Shown in pieces: positions 1-11,856 of a stretch of 64,000 bases of DNA. The stretch comes from Hevea brasiliensis (lineage: Eukaryota > Streptophyta > Magnoliopsida > Malpighiales > Euphorbiaceae). The notes under the pieces are model-generated. The model ran no database searches, had not been told where the DNA came from, and saw only the letters and a list, made by a program, of their open reading frames with translations. Within the stretch, counting starts at the first letter, position 1, and the number at the start of each line of letters is the position of its first letter. The stretch lies in NCBI RefSeq assembly GCF_030052815.1, contig NC_079507.1, forward strand, positions 55,655,119-55,719,118, read 5' to 3'. Position numbers and translations under genes: made by a program.

Positions 1-289
1 TAGATAGATACTCTACTCATTATCATCCTATAATAAGCGGATAAATTTTGACAACTATCCTTGAACTTATCTAGTTATAACATTACAGTCCCTCAACTTA
101 AAAATATAATATAAAATCCCATTAACTTATAAATTTTACACAATAAAATCCCTCTAACCTCCAATTAACGATTTTTTATTTAGACGTTGACCTGAACAGT
201 TCTAGTATGAAGTTTAGTCAGTATTTCTCTTTTCTCTCTCAAGCCATGTGTAAATTGAATCATTCTTCTCTCTGTAGACAAAATAAATT
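1..289. repeat. Non-LTR-related repeat segment joined to an Ogre 3' UTR (left copy)
   Basis: No gene is seen. This AT-rich stretch has no counterpart in the A1 element 3' UTR (46,983-48,890), although the sequence from about 290 onward does. The same segment with the same join recurs at 62,800-63,088. It contains phrases such as 'tccctcaacttaaaaa' and 'aaaatccctctaacct' that are common in dispersed plant repeats, but I could not find terminal inverted repeats, so its class is left open. Confidence 0.5.
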
Positions 290-769
290 TTTACGTGTAC
301 CCTTTCCCTTTGAAATTGTACCTTTGTTTTTAAACCATAATAAAATTGCTCCTTCACTCCAATTTATTTTTCTTATCTACCATTGATTTATGAGCTATTA
401 ATTCGTTAAAACTTTATTATAAGATCAGGATTTGAATATTGATAACCCCATGTACTTTGCTATGAGATTTGTAGAGGATGAACGATGGCCGGGCAAAAAA
501 AAAAAGAAAAAGAATAGGAGTGAAAACCCAAAGGGGCGCTCCTAGCAAAAGGTATCAAGGAAAGCGAAAATCTGCAAGGGCGCTTTTTGCAAAATAAGAA
601 AGGATTGAAAACCGAAAAGAGTATCCTGAAAAGTGAGCAAGAGGAGGAAATTGTAAGCCAAGCCTTGGAACTCATTCTCCATTAATCGTTTACCTTCAGA
701 ACCTTGTTAAGTACACTTCGATTGGAAGAACATCTTGTGTCAGGTTTGCTTTGCTTTAGCATTTTTAAT

Positions 770-1640
770 TTTCTGCCATCAACCTCTGGTTCCTTGATCC
801 AAGTTGATTTTAATTTTCAGCATTTTTAATTTCATGTTATCAACTTCTGGTTCCTTGATCCAAGTTGATTTTAATTTCCAGCATTTTTAATTTCATGTTA
901 TCAACCCTGCTTCCTTGATCCAAGTTGATTTTAATTTGCAGCATTTTAAATTTGATGTTATCAACCTCCGGTTCCTTGATCCAAGTTGATTTTAATTTTT
1001 AGCATTTTAAGTTTCATGTTATCAACCTCTGGTTCCTTGATCTAAGTTGATTTTAATTTCTAGCATTTTAGTTTCATGTTATCAACCTCTAGTTCTTTGA
1101 TCCAATTTGATTTTAATTTCCAGCATTTTAATTTCATGTTATCAACCTCTGGTTCCTTGATCCAAGTTGATTTTAATTTCCAGCATTTTAAGTTTCATGT
1201 TATCAACCTTTGGTTCCTTGATCCAAGTTGATTTTAATTTCCAGTATTTTAATTTCATGTTATCAACCTTTGGTTTCTTGATCCAAGTTGATTTTAATTT
1301 TCAGCATTTTAAGTTTCATGTTATCAACCTCTGGTTCATTGATCCAAGTTGATTTTAATTTCCAGTATTTTAATTTCATGTTATCAACCTTTGGTTTCTT
1401 GATCCAAGTTGATTTTAATTTTCAGCATTTTAAGTTTCATGTTATCAACCTCTGGTTCATTGATCCAAGTTGATTTTAATTTCCAGCATTTTAAGTTTCA
1501 TGTTATCAACCTCTAGTTCCTTGATCCAAGTTGATTTTAATTTCCAGCATTTTAAATTTCATATTATTAACCTCTAGTTCCTAGATCTAAGTTGATTTTA
1601 ATTTTCATCATTTAATTTTTATCATTGATCTCTGGTTCTA
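770..1640 (+). repeat. Tandem array of about 60-bp units in A2 3' UTR
   Basis: About 14-15 head-to-tail units, each holding a core close to CTCTGGTTCCTTGATCCAAG followed by a T/A-rich half. They are spaced about 60 bp apart (cores near 784, 846, 905, 966, 1026, 1086, 1146, 1207, 1268, 1328, 1389, 1449, 1510, 1571). The same monomer occurs in A1 and at the right end of the window. Short open frames across it are by-products of the periodicity. Confidence 0.93.
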
Positions 1641-1673
1641 ATATCCCAACCATCCAAAATATGGGTCCGAATC

Positions 1674-1728
1674 TTTACATAATTCCTATACAAGAGAATT
1701 TCATTCTCTTTAATAGAAATTATGTAAA
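1674..1728 (+). other. Nested hairpin next to the A2 polypurine tract
   Basis: Arms 1674-1688 and 1714-1728 are complementary over 15 bp with one mismatch. Inside them, 1692-1699 and 1703-1710 form a second, perfect 8-bp stem with a 3-base loop. The right arm runs directly into the PPT. A1 keeps the outer stem at the same place with a different inner sequence. Confidence 0.8.
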
Positions 1729-1738
1729 GAGGGGCAGC
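1726..1738 (+). promoter_or_regulatory. Polypurine tract of A2
   Basis: The sequence AAAGAGGGGCAGC lies directly before the LTR start and is identical in A1 (48,891-48,903). It is the expected primer site for plus-strand DNA synthesis. Confidence 0.85.
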
Positions 1739-2377
1739 CATAGACACCATATTTTGGCTGATCTCCGAAGGCAAGGGTCTTTTAAAATTGAAACTTTATT
1801 ATCCGTTCTCTACCGATGTCCCGATCACAAAATAGCTTTTCCCAATTTACTAATCACTCATCTCATGGAGAAGCCGATCTCACGCTCAAGTAAATTGTTT
1901 TTCGATCTTTTATCAGATGGGTTCAAATCAATATTGAGTCTCCGGACCATCAAATCTTGCCTACTGATATATTTTAATCTCTCTGTGTGCGAACATCGCA
2001 GAGCTTCACTTGACTAATGTTATGATCGGGCTTCTTGCTTGAATACCCTAGATATTCTCTCAAAATAAAGTTAAGGTTTTTATCTGATCTAATAATAGTT
2101 CCGATCTTAAAAGTTCAAGTCACTGTCAAACCTTTGTAATTCTAATATTTTAAAGTCTCATCCGGCATTTGGTCATGACTTAGTCCGATCTCATGTTCAC
2201 GTGTAATGTTTTTCTGATCTCTTATACTATGATTAATAGTCGCTTTCAAGTTTAATGTTTAACAACGTTCAATCAATTAAGTACTCAAACAATTTGGACG
2301 CTTTCCGATCTCTTCCAAAAAAATTAAACGTAAAAAAAGAGAGGACTTCAATTTATTTGAAAGTAAAAATTTACAAG

Positions 2378-4165
2378 TCATTCGGCTGGAGGGTCTCCCC
2401 CAGCCTGCTCTCCAGGTACATCATCATTTCTCTCATTCTTTCTCTCTCTCTCGGGCTCCTCCTCACTCCCCTCTTCATCTCTAGGAGCAAGATCCACCAT
2501 CCAGGAGAAGTCTTCCTTAGGATAACGCCTTTTGAGCTCGGCCAGAAGATAGCCATGTGCATTCACATAAGCACCAGCTTCCCTCGTCATGGCCTCTTCT
2601 TCTTTCACTCTGATCTCTTCGGTAAGGTGAGTGACATCGGCAGTTCGGAGGGCCCAAGCTTCTTCTAGTTCACGCTCCAGTTTGGCTAACCTGTCCTCGT
2701 AAGATTTTATCTGACCCTTAATCCTTAATCTCAGTGATATAGTCCTGAGAGGACAAAAGTTGGGATTGGGGAGAAGCAGCGTCCTGGACCACTTTCAGAA
2801 TTTCCTCCCTCAAGAGATGAGCCTTTTCTCTAATTATGTGTTGATTCACCAGACTCTCTACGCTCAAGCTCATCGTCTGAGCCAAGAGATTATCAATACT
2901 ATCAGGGTTCAACCTATTCCGATCATCCTGAAGGCATATGGTGGCACCCAAAACTTTGGCTAAGCCAGGATTCCCCCGAACTGAGCGGTTCTTCTCGAGA
3001 GAGTGAATGAGGACCTGAGCACCACGAGAAAGGGTCCTCACAGCAGGTTGAGAAGATCCTCCCTCTAAACTTGAGGAAACAGGTGGAGGTGGCGGTTCTT
3101 CCTGTCGAGGAGGGGAAGGAGCGATCTCCACCTCTGGGATCGGCTGTTTCGAAGGACGGGACGAAGAGCCTGGCACTTCTGCCGAGTCCTGCCTTGGCGT
3201 TTGGGATACTATAGCAATCTTCATTTCCCATACTTAAGTTAATGAGATCACTTAAGTCAGGAGGCTAGAGATTTAGGTTATACCGATCCCAAGTTTGAGG
3301 TCAGAGAGCTGCAGTTTATAATCTTCATTGGCGATCATCTGCATAAGCCACCACTTCAGTTCGACCATTACGGCATCTAGACATGAATACTTATGGGTGG
3401 CCGACTGCTCCTTCGATTCCTTTACCATGGCGCCCTCGTCTCTATTTAGGGCGACCTTCTTTGGAACCGAAGGGACCAGGTGTTTCCAACTACGAGGGAA
3501 ACCCTTGAAGTCATTCAGAATCTTGCTCCTCAATATAAAGAACTGATTCTTCCAATTCTTCAGTGAAGAGGGGAGGTCGGTAAAAAGACCACAGTGCTGC
3601 TTAACTTGGAAGAACCAGTGCTCGCCGTCCTTTCGATGAGTAAGCCTATGCAACTCAGCAAAACCTTTACTGTAGGCTCGAGCTTTTTAGCTCGGCATAA
3701 CCCTCTAAAAGCCACCAGGATCCGCCATGATTTCGGGTGCACTTGGGCTATGCTTATATGATGAAGCTTCAGAATGGCCTTAAAGAAATCTTCCAAGGGA
3801 AATCAAAGTCCGGCCTTCAATTGCTCCTCATACACCATGATCACATCATTTTCTTCAAAGAAATGATCGGCTCGGAGATCGCTATGGCATCAGATAAGCT
3901 CGAAAGAGTCAGTTTGAAGGTTGTACTCTTGACTAATGGATTGCAGATCAGTTTCTTGAAGGACCGATGGCAACTCATCCATAGGAAGATTTTCTTTCCC
4001 TAAAGTAGAGGCCTGTTTGGATTGGGTCGCCCGACCATGGGCTGGGACAGCGGTTGCAAAAGGTTCAGATCATCCACTCAGCCTGACCACCTCAACTTCA
4101 TCTGACATCCATGAGATATGGACGGAAGGCGAGCTAACAGCTCTCTGACCCTCGACACCTCTCAT
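2378..4165 (-). pseudogene. Antisense LTR gene remnant (A2 copy)
   Basis: This is the counterpart of the antisense genes in the A1 LTRs. The start ATG (complement of 4163-4165) and the C-terminal GGDPPAE followed by a stop at 2378 match the A1 copies. Between them the reading frame is broken into at least four pieces. Recognisable blocks are the motif around SWRILVAFRGLCRAK (about 3,690-3,740), WFFQVKQHCGLFTDLP (about 3,570-3,620), a proline-rich linker and coiled-coil half (2,718-3,224), and an acidic tail (2,378-2,608). The intron donor seen in A1 is matched by GGTATAACC near 3,293, but the acceptor is only AAG (about 3,233) instead of CAG. It belongs to the family annotated in plants as 'putative gypsy type transposon'. 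The function is unknown and this copy cannot make a full protein. Confidence 0.75.
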
Positions 4166-4320
4166 TTTCAGAAAAACAAAATAAAATTAACTGAGAAAAG
4201 AATCAAAACCCTTACCGGAGTGTAATCGGTGCCTGAAAATTTGAGAAAATGAGAGAAAATGCTGAGATCACTAGGGAAGTTTTGAAAATGACATAAGGAA
4301 ACAATTGACTCACCTCTCCC

Positions 4321-4329
4321 CTATTTATA
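4321..4329 (-). promoter_or_regulatory. TATA box of the antisense LTR gene (A2)
   Basis: On the minus strand it reads TATAAATAG, about 155 bases upstream of the antisense ATG. The same word lies at the same distance in both A1 LTRs. Confidence 0.65.
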
Positions 4330-4671
4330 CCCGTTTGAGCATTATTTGCTCGCGAAGTCTCAAGCGATGCATCAGTTAGCGGAATCGGCCGCTTCCTTGA
4401 TACGTCGCAAGAAGGTTCCAGAAACATAATAAAAAAATCGAATAAATGAGATCAGTTAGCCAAGGTCTTCGGATTGAACAAACTTCCAAAATCATGGATC
4501 GGCTAATGGCAATCCGTTTAGGGATCAGATCGGATACACATATAAGAGATCGGAAAATAACTAATGCAATAATAAAACAAAAACATTTAAATAAAAAATT
4601 TCATTTCATTTTCAAAAGATCAGATTACATCATTTGGGTGATCTCAAAAGATCGAATTACATCATTGGGGC

Positions 4672-5063
4672 TATAACACCCTAGGCAAATCCCACATCGG
4701 CAAAACACGAGAGAGATGCTGGATTTATAAGTTGGCGGTTCGTAAACCCTAGTGACGGGTTTTAAAACCGTGAGGGCTTCGGCCCAGAGCGGACAATATC
4801 ACTAGTGGGCCGGGCCGTTACATTTGTGGTATCAGAGCCGTTCTGCATGCAACCTTGGGCGATGGTGGGGCAAACCTCAGCGAGGACGCTAAGTCCCATA
4901 AGGGGGGTGGATTGTAACACCCTAGGCAAATCCCACATCGGCAAAACACAGGAGAAATGCTGGGTTTATAAGTTGGCGATTCGTAACCCTTAGTCACGCA
5001 TTTTAAAACCGTGAGGGCTTTGGCCCAAAGCAGAGAATATCACTAGTGGGTCGGGCCATTACA
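4672..5063 (+). mobile_element. TRIM retrotransposon (complete, 392 bp)
   Basis: Two 151-bp direct repeats (4,672-4,822 and 4,913-5,063) start T(G/A)TAACACCCTAGGC and end in ...TTACA. They flank a 90-bp middle with no coding capacity. Directly inside the first repeat is TGGTATCAGAGC (4,827-4,838), the plant initiator-methionine tRNA primer site, and directly before the second is the polypurine run AAGGGGGGTGGA. This is the layout of a terminal-repeat retrotransposon in miniature, a non-autonomous element mobilised in trans. Flanks GGGGC (4,667-4,671) and GGAGC (5,064-5,068) look like a 5-bp TSD with one later change. The uninterrupted site is visible in the A1 LTRs near 33,824 and 51,791. Confidence 0.93.
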
Positions 5064-5599
5064 GGAGCGATCTCTAAAGATCGGATTACATCATTTGGGC
5101 AATCTCTAAAGATCAGCACTACATTCTACCTAGTTTAGGACTACTCCGGATGGTGGCCTATGTCAAAGCCTAGTCTTGTGGCTGAATCAAAAGATGTGTT
5201 TGATCAAAAAGCCAGCCACAAGTATTGGATAGATGTGCAGCTCAGATAGGGTGACTATGACTCTCATGATATTGAGCGGAATCATCGCCGATGTCCTCGA
5301 CCAGAACCGAACTACAGTCAGGACGCTCGATGTGGTCAGAAGCCAAATGAACTTCAAGAGGCGGTCACCGACGTTAAGATTGAAATTAGCAGTCCTCTTG
5401 CCTGAGATCGGTCAATCGATTGAACCGGTAGAGCTATTCGAGATCGGCACGATCGTCACTTTCAATCTTGATTAGTAGATTAGTCCGGTTCCCTCACTGT
5501 CATTAGATGATGTTCTCATAGCTCTCCAATTGCCGAGATCATAAATTTATAGGCAAGGGACAAAGGAAACAGCCAGAATAAGATCAAAAGGGCCTTCAT

Positions 5600-8500
5600 T
5601 GTAACACTCCTATGTTCGGTAGTGCGTTCTACTGTTCCGGTGACCATTGTTATCCGGACAGCTAGGATGCCTAGAACTACATTTAAAAGTAGTGAGGAGA
5701 AATAAAATAATAAAATACAAGAAAGGAAAATACAAGAAAAATAAAGGAAAAATAATGGCAATGAAATGAAACTAAGTTAAACGAGCCAGCACTGCAGCGA
5801 TGGGTGACCATGACGGAAAGTTACTACAGCAATAGCCGACCCTAAGACTGCAGGGAACCCTCGGAATTTAGTTTCGAGACATAATTAAAGACTTATTAAA
5901 GTATAAATGTCATTAGAAATATCAAAAAAAAATAATTAATTAGTACAAAGAAATCGAGAAAATGATAAAACTCGGTGTTACTGAAAAATCGAGAATGCAA
6001 CCCGAATAGGGGCATTGTGGCCATTTGACACCCCGAGATGCCTTTTGACCTAAATTTCCATTAAAAATAAATGATATTAAACTTTGAAAATATCATAAAA
6101 ATTAAAATGGTGGTACATAAATTAAATAGTAAAAAAAATTAGGTAAAATATGGGAATTTAGAAACTTTGGAATAAATAACCATTATATTACCTTAGTGCT
6201 CCACTAACCTTAACCTTGGGACGCCTAAAGGGACACTTGGGAGGTCAAGAACTCATCTTCAACCTTACCTTGCAAAACCAGCCGAAAGCCTCCATGGGAA
6301 TCCTCTATTGCCGTCCACACTCCAAGCTTAAGACCACCATGATTTAGCCATAAAAACCTTAAGTTCCTTCATTAATCTTTACCTACACACCTTGAGCAGC
6401 AATAAGGGAGCAAGAAAGATAAGTTTTGATGAGTTTTAAAAAAGCTTCAAAAGAGGTAAGTGGGTGTTTTCAATTCTTGTTTCATTAAAAGTGTAACCAA
6501 GGTTGTGGGTAGTTGATTTATGGAAGAATTTTTTATGTTTGATGAATTATTGGAGTTGAGCCATTTTGGCAGCCATGAAACCTCACCATGTACAACTTAT
6601 CTTTGCATGTAATGGTTGTTTGAGATGTTGATTTAAATGTTTAAATGTATTGGAGTTGGTTTTCATGTATAAAGTTTGATTTATAAGCTTGAAAAGTGAA
6701 AATGGAAGTTGATGGGTATGTGTAAACTTGTGGCAGCCTCATGATGAAGATTGAAGTGTTTAAGTTCATGAAATATTGTTGTAATATTATACAAAAAATG
6801 GTAGCATATATGTGTGAGGATAATAGTGATAAGGTAGGCAAATTGTTAATGGAAGTATGTGTGATAATTAGAAGTAATTATGTGTATATATTGTTGGGGT
6901 TGAACCTTGTGAATTGTGACTACATTTGGTGTATTTTGAAGTGGTTATATTCTGTCCAAGTTGACCTATAATGTAGAGAATTGAATGGTTTTGGTTAGTG
7001 CCAAATGCAGAATGGTATGGAGAAGTAAGGAGGTAGTTGGTGAATGTGTGTTGGTTTGGTGTTTGGAAAGCATGTAGAGGGCAGTGTGCAAATGGACCTA
7101 TAACCCTAAGTGTGTGGCTCCAATTGGTATGAGGCTAATTGGAGGTGAAACTAGGCACAAAATGTGCCAATTTTCATGAACAAAGTCTACCAAAATTCTG
7201 CTTAGGAAGTGACTTGAAAATTGACCAAATCCGGATTAGTGACTTGAAAGCCTGAAAATTTACCATTTGGGTAGCAGTTAGTGTTTTGGCCATAACTCAC
7301 TTAAAACAAGTCCAAATGACCTGAAATTTTTACCATGAATAGATTAGACCTAGAGCTACAACTCTTATGAAGACACCAAAACCTAGAAATGGCCATAAGC
7401 AAGTCAAATAGCTTGCACAAATTCGGGTATAAAAACTGCCAGAACCAGAAATGACCTAAAAATGACCTAAAGTTGCCATTTTAGTGCAATCTGTCCAGCT
7501 TTAATAAATTGATGATATCTTGGTCTATACAACTCAGAATGACCTAAAATTTTGCCTCGAGTGCAATAAGACATAGAGTTACAATTTTGCTTCTTTGACC
7601 AGAAGCTAAAAACCAAGAGAAATAGGACTTTAAGCTAGACCAATCTAGCACACAAAAATTGAGAACTTGACATTTACATACAATGATGCTTGAAATAATT
7701 TGGCAATGAATGCCAACTTGTAAAAATGGTAAGTTGCACTATATTGGTAGCATATTGAAATGCAAAATGTGACATATTGGTAATATTAAACCTAATTCAC
7801 CTAGAGTGTATCGAGGGTCAATATTATAGGTTGACTAAGGAAAATCAATTATTAAGCCTTATTGTTAGAGACAGTTTAAATAAGTACTGAAACACTTCAA
7901 ATTGTGTGTTTCAGTTAGCAAAGACTCAGGGAAGGGGAAGGAAACACCGAGTCAGGTCCAAGAAGTATTTATCAGAGGTTTATGCACAACAGTTATTTCT
8001 TTTGAATTTTTCAATTGAAATAAATTATGACTATTTGTATGTTATTGTTTTAAATTGTGGAAAATTATTTGAATGGATAATTGATAGATACTTATTGCTT
8101 GAAAAACATTGTAAATTGTTTGAAACCACAACTATCATGTATTTGATTGAATTCCTCGCTAGCTTGTCTAGTGGGACGAATTAACTTTGAATTCCCTCTC
8201 TGGCTGAAGTGTTGAGGTGTGTGCCTGTTGAGGACGAATAGAATGAGTACTCATATTATTGCTAGCTAGCTATGTTATTCCTCACTAGCCATCGGCTTTT
8301 GGGATGAAGTGGACTATAGAATCATGATTAAGCTGTGTGTATGAATTATTGACATTTATTGTGATATTGTGAAATGGAGTTTAAATTCTTTATGACATTC
8401 TTTGTCTTTTGAATTTAACTATGATTTTAAGTATTCACAGTTCATATGATTTATGGTTTATGGCTTTAAATTGTATTTTCTTAATTTTGTGCACCACTGA

Positions 8501-9137
8501 GACATTGGCTCAGCGATAGCTTTTTCATTGCTATTGTAGGTAGACAGACGGACAGAGCAGCAGAGTAGGCTGCTTGTGCTATATTTTGAGATTTCGCTGG
8601 GTATATTGAGTATACCACATTTTGTAGTTTTTGTTGTAATATATGTGCACTGTATGTATATATTGTACTTGGTCTTGAGCAGTTGTAAACTAAATTTCTA
8701 AATTATTTTGGCTCGTAAAAATATTGTGACATATTTGTTTTATCTCATCTTTTGGAAACACTGGAAAATTGATTGTTGAACTGAGTTGATAAATGTTGAG
8801 AAATTATTGTGTTGAACTGTTATTGGAGTTTGAGATTGAGAAAAATATTGGAAGTGCTTTTTTACAGGTTTTTGAAGAACTATTTTATTCAAAATACAGA
8901 TGGCACTCTGCCAAAATTTTTATAAAAATTATTGATACTCAAATTTATTATTTAGTTTCACTTCAGTAAACGAAAATTTTTAATACCTGTCAAAAGTGCT
9001 CACCACTATAAAAAGAAATAAAAAAATCTTAAAATCCCTTGTAGTGTATTTAATGAACTATCAGTAGACGAAGTTTGGTAATTCATTAGGTATACTACGG
9101 GATCATGTTATGCCTTACGGAGGGGTAGGGTGTGACA
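5600..9137 (+). mobile_element. Solo LTR of family C, 3.5 kb, TSD TTCAT
   Basis: The sequence runs from TGTAACACTCC to GGGTGTGACA and is flanked by perfect 5-bp duplications TTCAT (5,595-5,599 and 9,138-9,142). There is no coding region, PBS or PPT inside. Its first 80 bases resemble the inverted terminus at 16,117-16,196, so it and the block 12,019-16,196 are members of one LTR family. It is best read as a solo LTR left by unequal recombination. The long AT-rich interior contains no convincing gene, and the longest open frames (under 100 codons) look incidental. Superfamily is not determined; the TGTAACAC terminus is shared by many plant Ty3 elements. Confidence 0.88.
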
Positions 9138-9244
9138 TTCATAATTATAATTCTCATCGGAAAAGCTGGAATTGGGGAAGGAGAGCATTAAAAACTAAAC
9201 TAAGAAAGGAAAAGTGAGGTGTGAAAATAATTTCCTATCGCTGC

Positions 9245-9254
9245 ATATATATAG
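9245..9254. promoter_or_regulatory. TATATATATA core in A2 LTR
   Basis: The sequence ATATATATAG lies where A1 has TATATATAG (34,357 and 52,326). Being nearly symmetrical it could serve either strand. In A1 a short antisense open frame follows about 90 bases downstream on the minus strand. Confidence 0.35.
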
Positions 9255-9915
9255 GGCCTTGGCATTTATTGCATACAAAACCTGAAGCAAACGCATCGGT
9301 AACTGAAGAATTTATTGCGTTGACCAATGCAAGTCAAATAAAAAGGAAAGATCTAGAATGGGAGAGATCGGGAAATGAGAGGGGACCTGATAAGAGAGAA
9401 AGATCGGAAAAGAAGAGGGTCATAATAGGGATATCGGAAGAAATAGGGGACGACCTATAGAGATCAGAAAACGTAGAAGAATTATATAACTTTCAATTAA
9501 CTCTCTTCATCATTAGATCCGAGTCAGTTAAAGCATTGCAGGCGTGATAAGATCCTCACCACACGCCTCATCTGCAGAAACACTCGCCTAGCCACCAGAC
9601 ACCAAAACAGTTAAGGCAGTCCTATACATCTCGTTCTCTACCATTGATCATAATCGTAAGGATGGATCTGGAGCCCTCGAATCAAAAAGCAGTCGACAGG
9701 TTCGGCCCTTTTTATTCTCAGCCTTTGGATCCATCTTGTAAGGTAAGACCCTGAGCCGTTAGATTAAGAGAAGAAAGGATGGATATTTTGAATGGAATTT
9801 CGACCCTCCATTTTGATTCTCTTTAATTCTCAGACATCAGATTATGTCCTTTTGAATCTAAACCCTCCGTCTCCCTTGGTGAGATCCTGACCCTTCATTA
9901 TGGGCACCCGTTCCC

Positions 9916-9924
9916 TATAAATAT
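9916..9924 (+). promoter_or_regulatory. Sense TATA box of the A2 LTR
   Basis: TATAAATAT is preceded by CACCCGTTCCC and matches the A1 positions 34,992 and 52,963, where CACCCGATTCC precedes TATAAATA. It is the likely U3 core promoter of the element. Confidence 0.65.
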
Positions 9925-10919
9925 CTGCATGCAATACTATAGGGGGGATGAAAAACGAGAAGGTGGTGATTATAGTGGAAAGACTCTGAAATTTGATTCA
10001 GTCTTGCTACTTGCTATTCTGAGCTTTCTAAGTATTGAGAAACTTTAGAAACCAGTTTTCTTAAGTATTTCACTAAAAGGAGCTCTAAGTCCTGAAACTT
10101 CCATTTTCAGTTTCTGTGCAATCATCTTCACATCACCTCATTCCCACTGCTCTAATATCTGGTATTGCCTTCCGAGTTCAACTTTGTTCTGACTTGGTTC
10201 CCATTACTTCAAGTGAGTTCTAGTCTTTCGGCCGATAGCTTTTATCTCTATAAGATCTGTGGATTCCGGAGTTAGCTCATTTGTCTCCTTGACTTCCCAC
10301 AGGTAAGTGTCTGAACTGTTGTTTCATCGAACATCCTTGTTTTGTTTTCTCCAGTCTTCTTTTGAAATTTCTTTTATATTCAGTTACAGTAAAATCTCAA
10401 GATAGATTGTCTAGGCCAATAGTTATTTCTTGTATCTTCTTTTATTTCATTTGCAAATTCCATTTATCGTCATTTTGTTTTCATTTCCTTCGAGAGTAGA
10501 CGTTCGATTCACAGGCAACTTGTAAATACTCAAAAGAATGTAGGTAGGGGTATTTCGATATGAGAGTTTTCGATCTAAAAAAGGGATAAAAATGACAAAG
10601 GAAGATGGGTGTAATATAGGACGGATAGGTCGAAAGCAAAACTAACAAATAAGTTATGAGGTCGGGCTTCGGAATGAGCCCAGGTGGTAATATAATAGAT
10701 CGGGAATCAAGATAAGATCGGATCCTGGACTAGCAACTAAAAGAGATTTGACATCGTTAATCGAAGAGTTCTAATAAAGTGATCAGGCGGAAGATCAGCA
10801 AAGAGTTCGTTCTTTCAACCACGATCTAGCTATAAGGTCCCGTAGGCTAGTAAAAGCTTTACCCGGACTTCCTGTGTCTTCGGTACTCTATTCCTATAAA
10901 AGGGGGTCCAAAAGGACCC

Positions 10920-11600
10920 TTTACCTGAATCCTTAGTCCCAAGTTCTTACAAAACACCATTCTAATAAACACATTAAGAGTTTGGGAGAGAGTTCTTACC
11001 CGGACTCAACCTAATTCTTAACGCAATGAATTAAGAGATTGGGGAAGAGTTCTTACCTGATTCTCAGTTAAAATCTTAATAAAATATGTGGGAATTGGAG
11101 GAGAGTTCTTATTCTAATCTCCCACTTAAATTTTTAACAGAATACTTTAAGAGTTCAGGGGAGAGTTCTTACCCGGACTCAACCTAATTCTTAACGCAAT
11201 GAATTAAGAGATTGGGGGAGAGTTCTTACCTGGTTCTCGGTTAAAATCTTAATAAAATATGTGGGGATCGGAGGAGAGTTCTTATCCGAAATCTCTCACT
11301 TAAATTTTTAACAGAATACTTTAACAGATCTGGGGAGAGTTCTTACCCGATTCTCAGCCAAAATCTAAAAAATATGTGAAGATCGAAAGAGAGTTCTTAT
11401 CCGAGTTCCTTCACTTAAACTTTAAACAGAATACTTTAAGAGATCGAGAGAGAGTTCTTACCCGATTCTCAGACAAAATCTTAATAAAATATGTGGAGTT
11501 TGGAGGAGAGTTCTTATCCGAAATCTCCCGCTTAAATTCTTAACAAAATACATCAAGAGATCAGGAGAGATTTCTTACTCGAATTCTCTTAGTTTAAATC
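10920..11600 (+). repeat. Short tandem repeats in the A2 LTR (GAGAGTTCTTAYCCG units)
   Basis: About a dozen imperfect units of 55-60 bp. Each has a core like GGAGAGTTCTTATCCG and a 'cttaataaaatatgt' or 'tttaacagaatact' half, in two alternating subtypes. The homologous arrays in the A1 LTRs have only about five units. Confidence 0.85.
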
Positions 11601-11829
11601 CAAATTAAAATATCAAAACTTCAAATATGCGAATTAACCCCCCAACGAAAATCCGTCACATTGCACTTAATCACTGAAGGGTCATCTCATGTACTCGTGT
11701 TCTTGGGCAACCCTAAATGGTGAAATATTAAATATTCCTTTTATCGACACAAAGGATTAACATCATCATTATCAGTTTTAATTTATAAAGAGCACAACGT
11801 TAAATCTGTTTACCCTAGTTGAGGGACAA

Positions 11830-11856
11830 GGTGGGGTGCCTAACACCTTCCCCACC
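11830..11856 (+). promoter_or_regulatory. U5 stem-loop GGTGGGG/CCCCACC (A2)
   Basis: Perfect 7-bp inverted arms surround TGCCTAACACCTT. The site is conserved in both A1 LTRs (36,481-36,507 and 54,455-54,481). Confidence 0.65.

Larger units (their letters stand above)
290..1738 (+). mobile_element. 3' UTR of truncated Ogre-like element A2
   Basis: This is non-coding 3' UTR sequence of a Tat/Ogre-type Ty3 retrotransposon. It aligns by eye with A1 from about 47,230 to 48,903: the pyrimidine-rich block, the 'ccataataaaatt' stretch, the 'actatgagattt' block, a poly-A tract, modules containing CCC-loop-GGG, the tandem array, the terminal hairpin and the PPT occur in the same order. The integrase end that precedes this UTR in A1 is missing. 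A2 is therefore a fragment, or its coding part lies left of the window behind the foreign 1-289 segment. Confidence 0.8.

Noticed and set aside
1167..1473. Repeating 61-codon open frames
   Set aside because: They arise from the about 60-bp tandem units, whose length is a multiple of three in places; they are not genes.
4672..5063. Cassandra-type TRIM with 5S RNA promoter
   Set aside because: I could not find the 5S internal control region in the 151-bp LTRs, so it is called only a TRIM.
5600..9137. DNA transposon
   Set aside because: The TGT...ACA ends with a 5-bp TSD and the similarity to the block at 12,019-16,196 fit an LTR. There are no long terminal inverted repeats.
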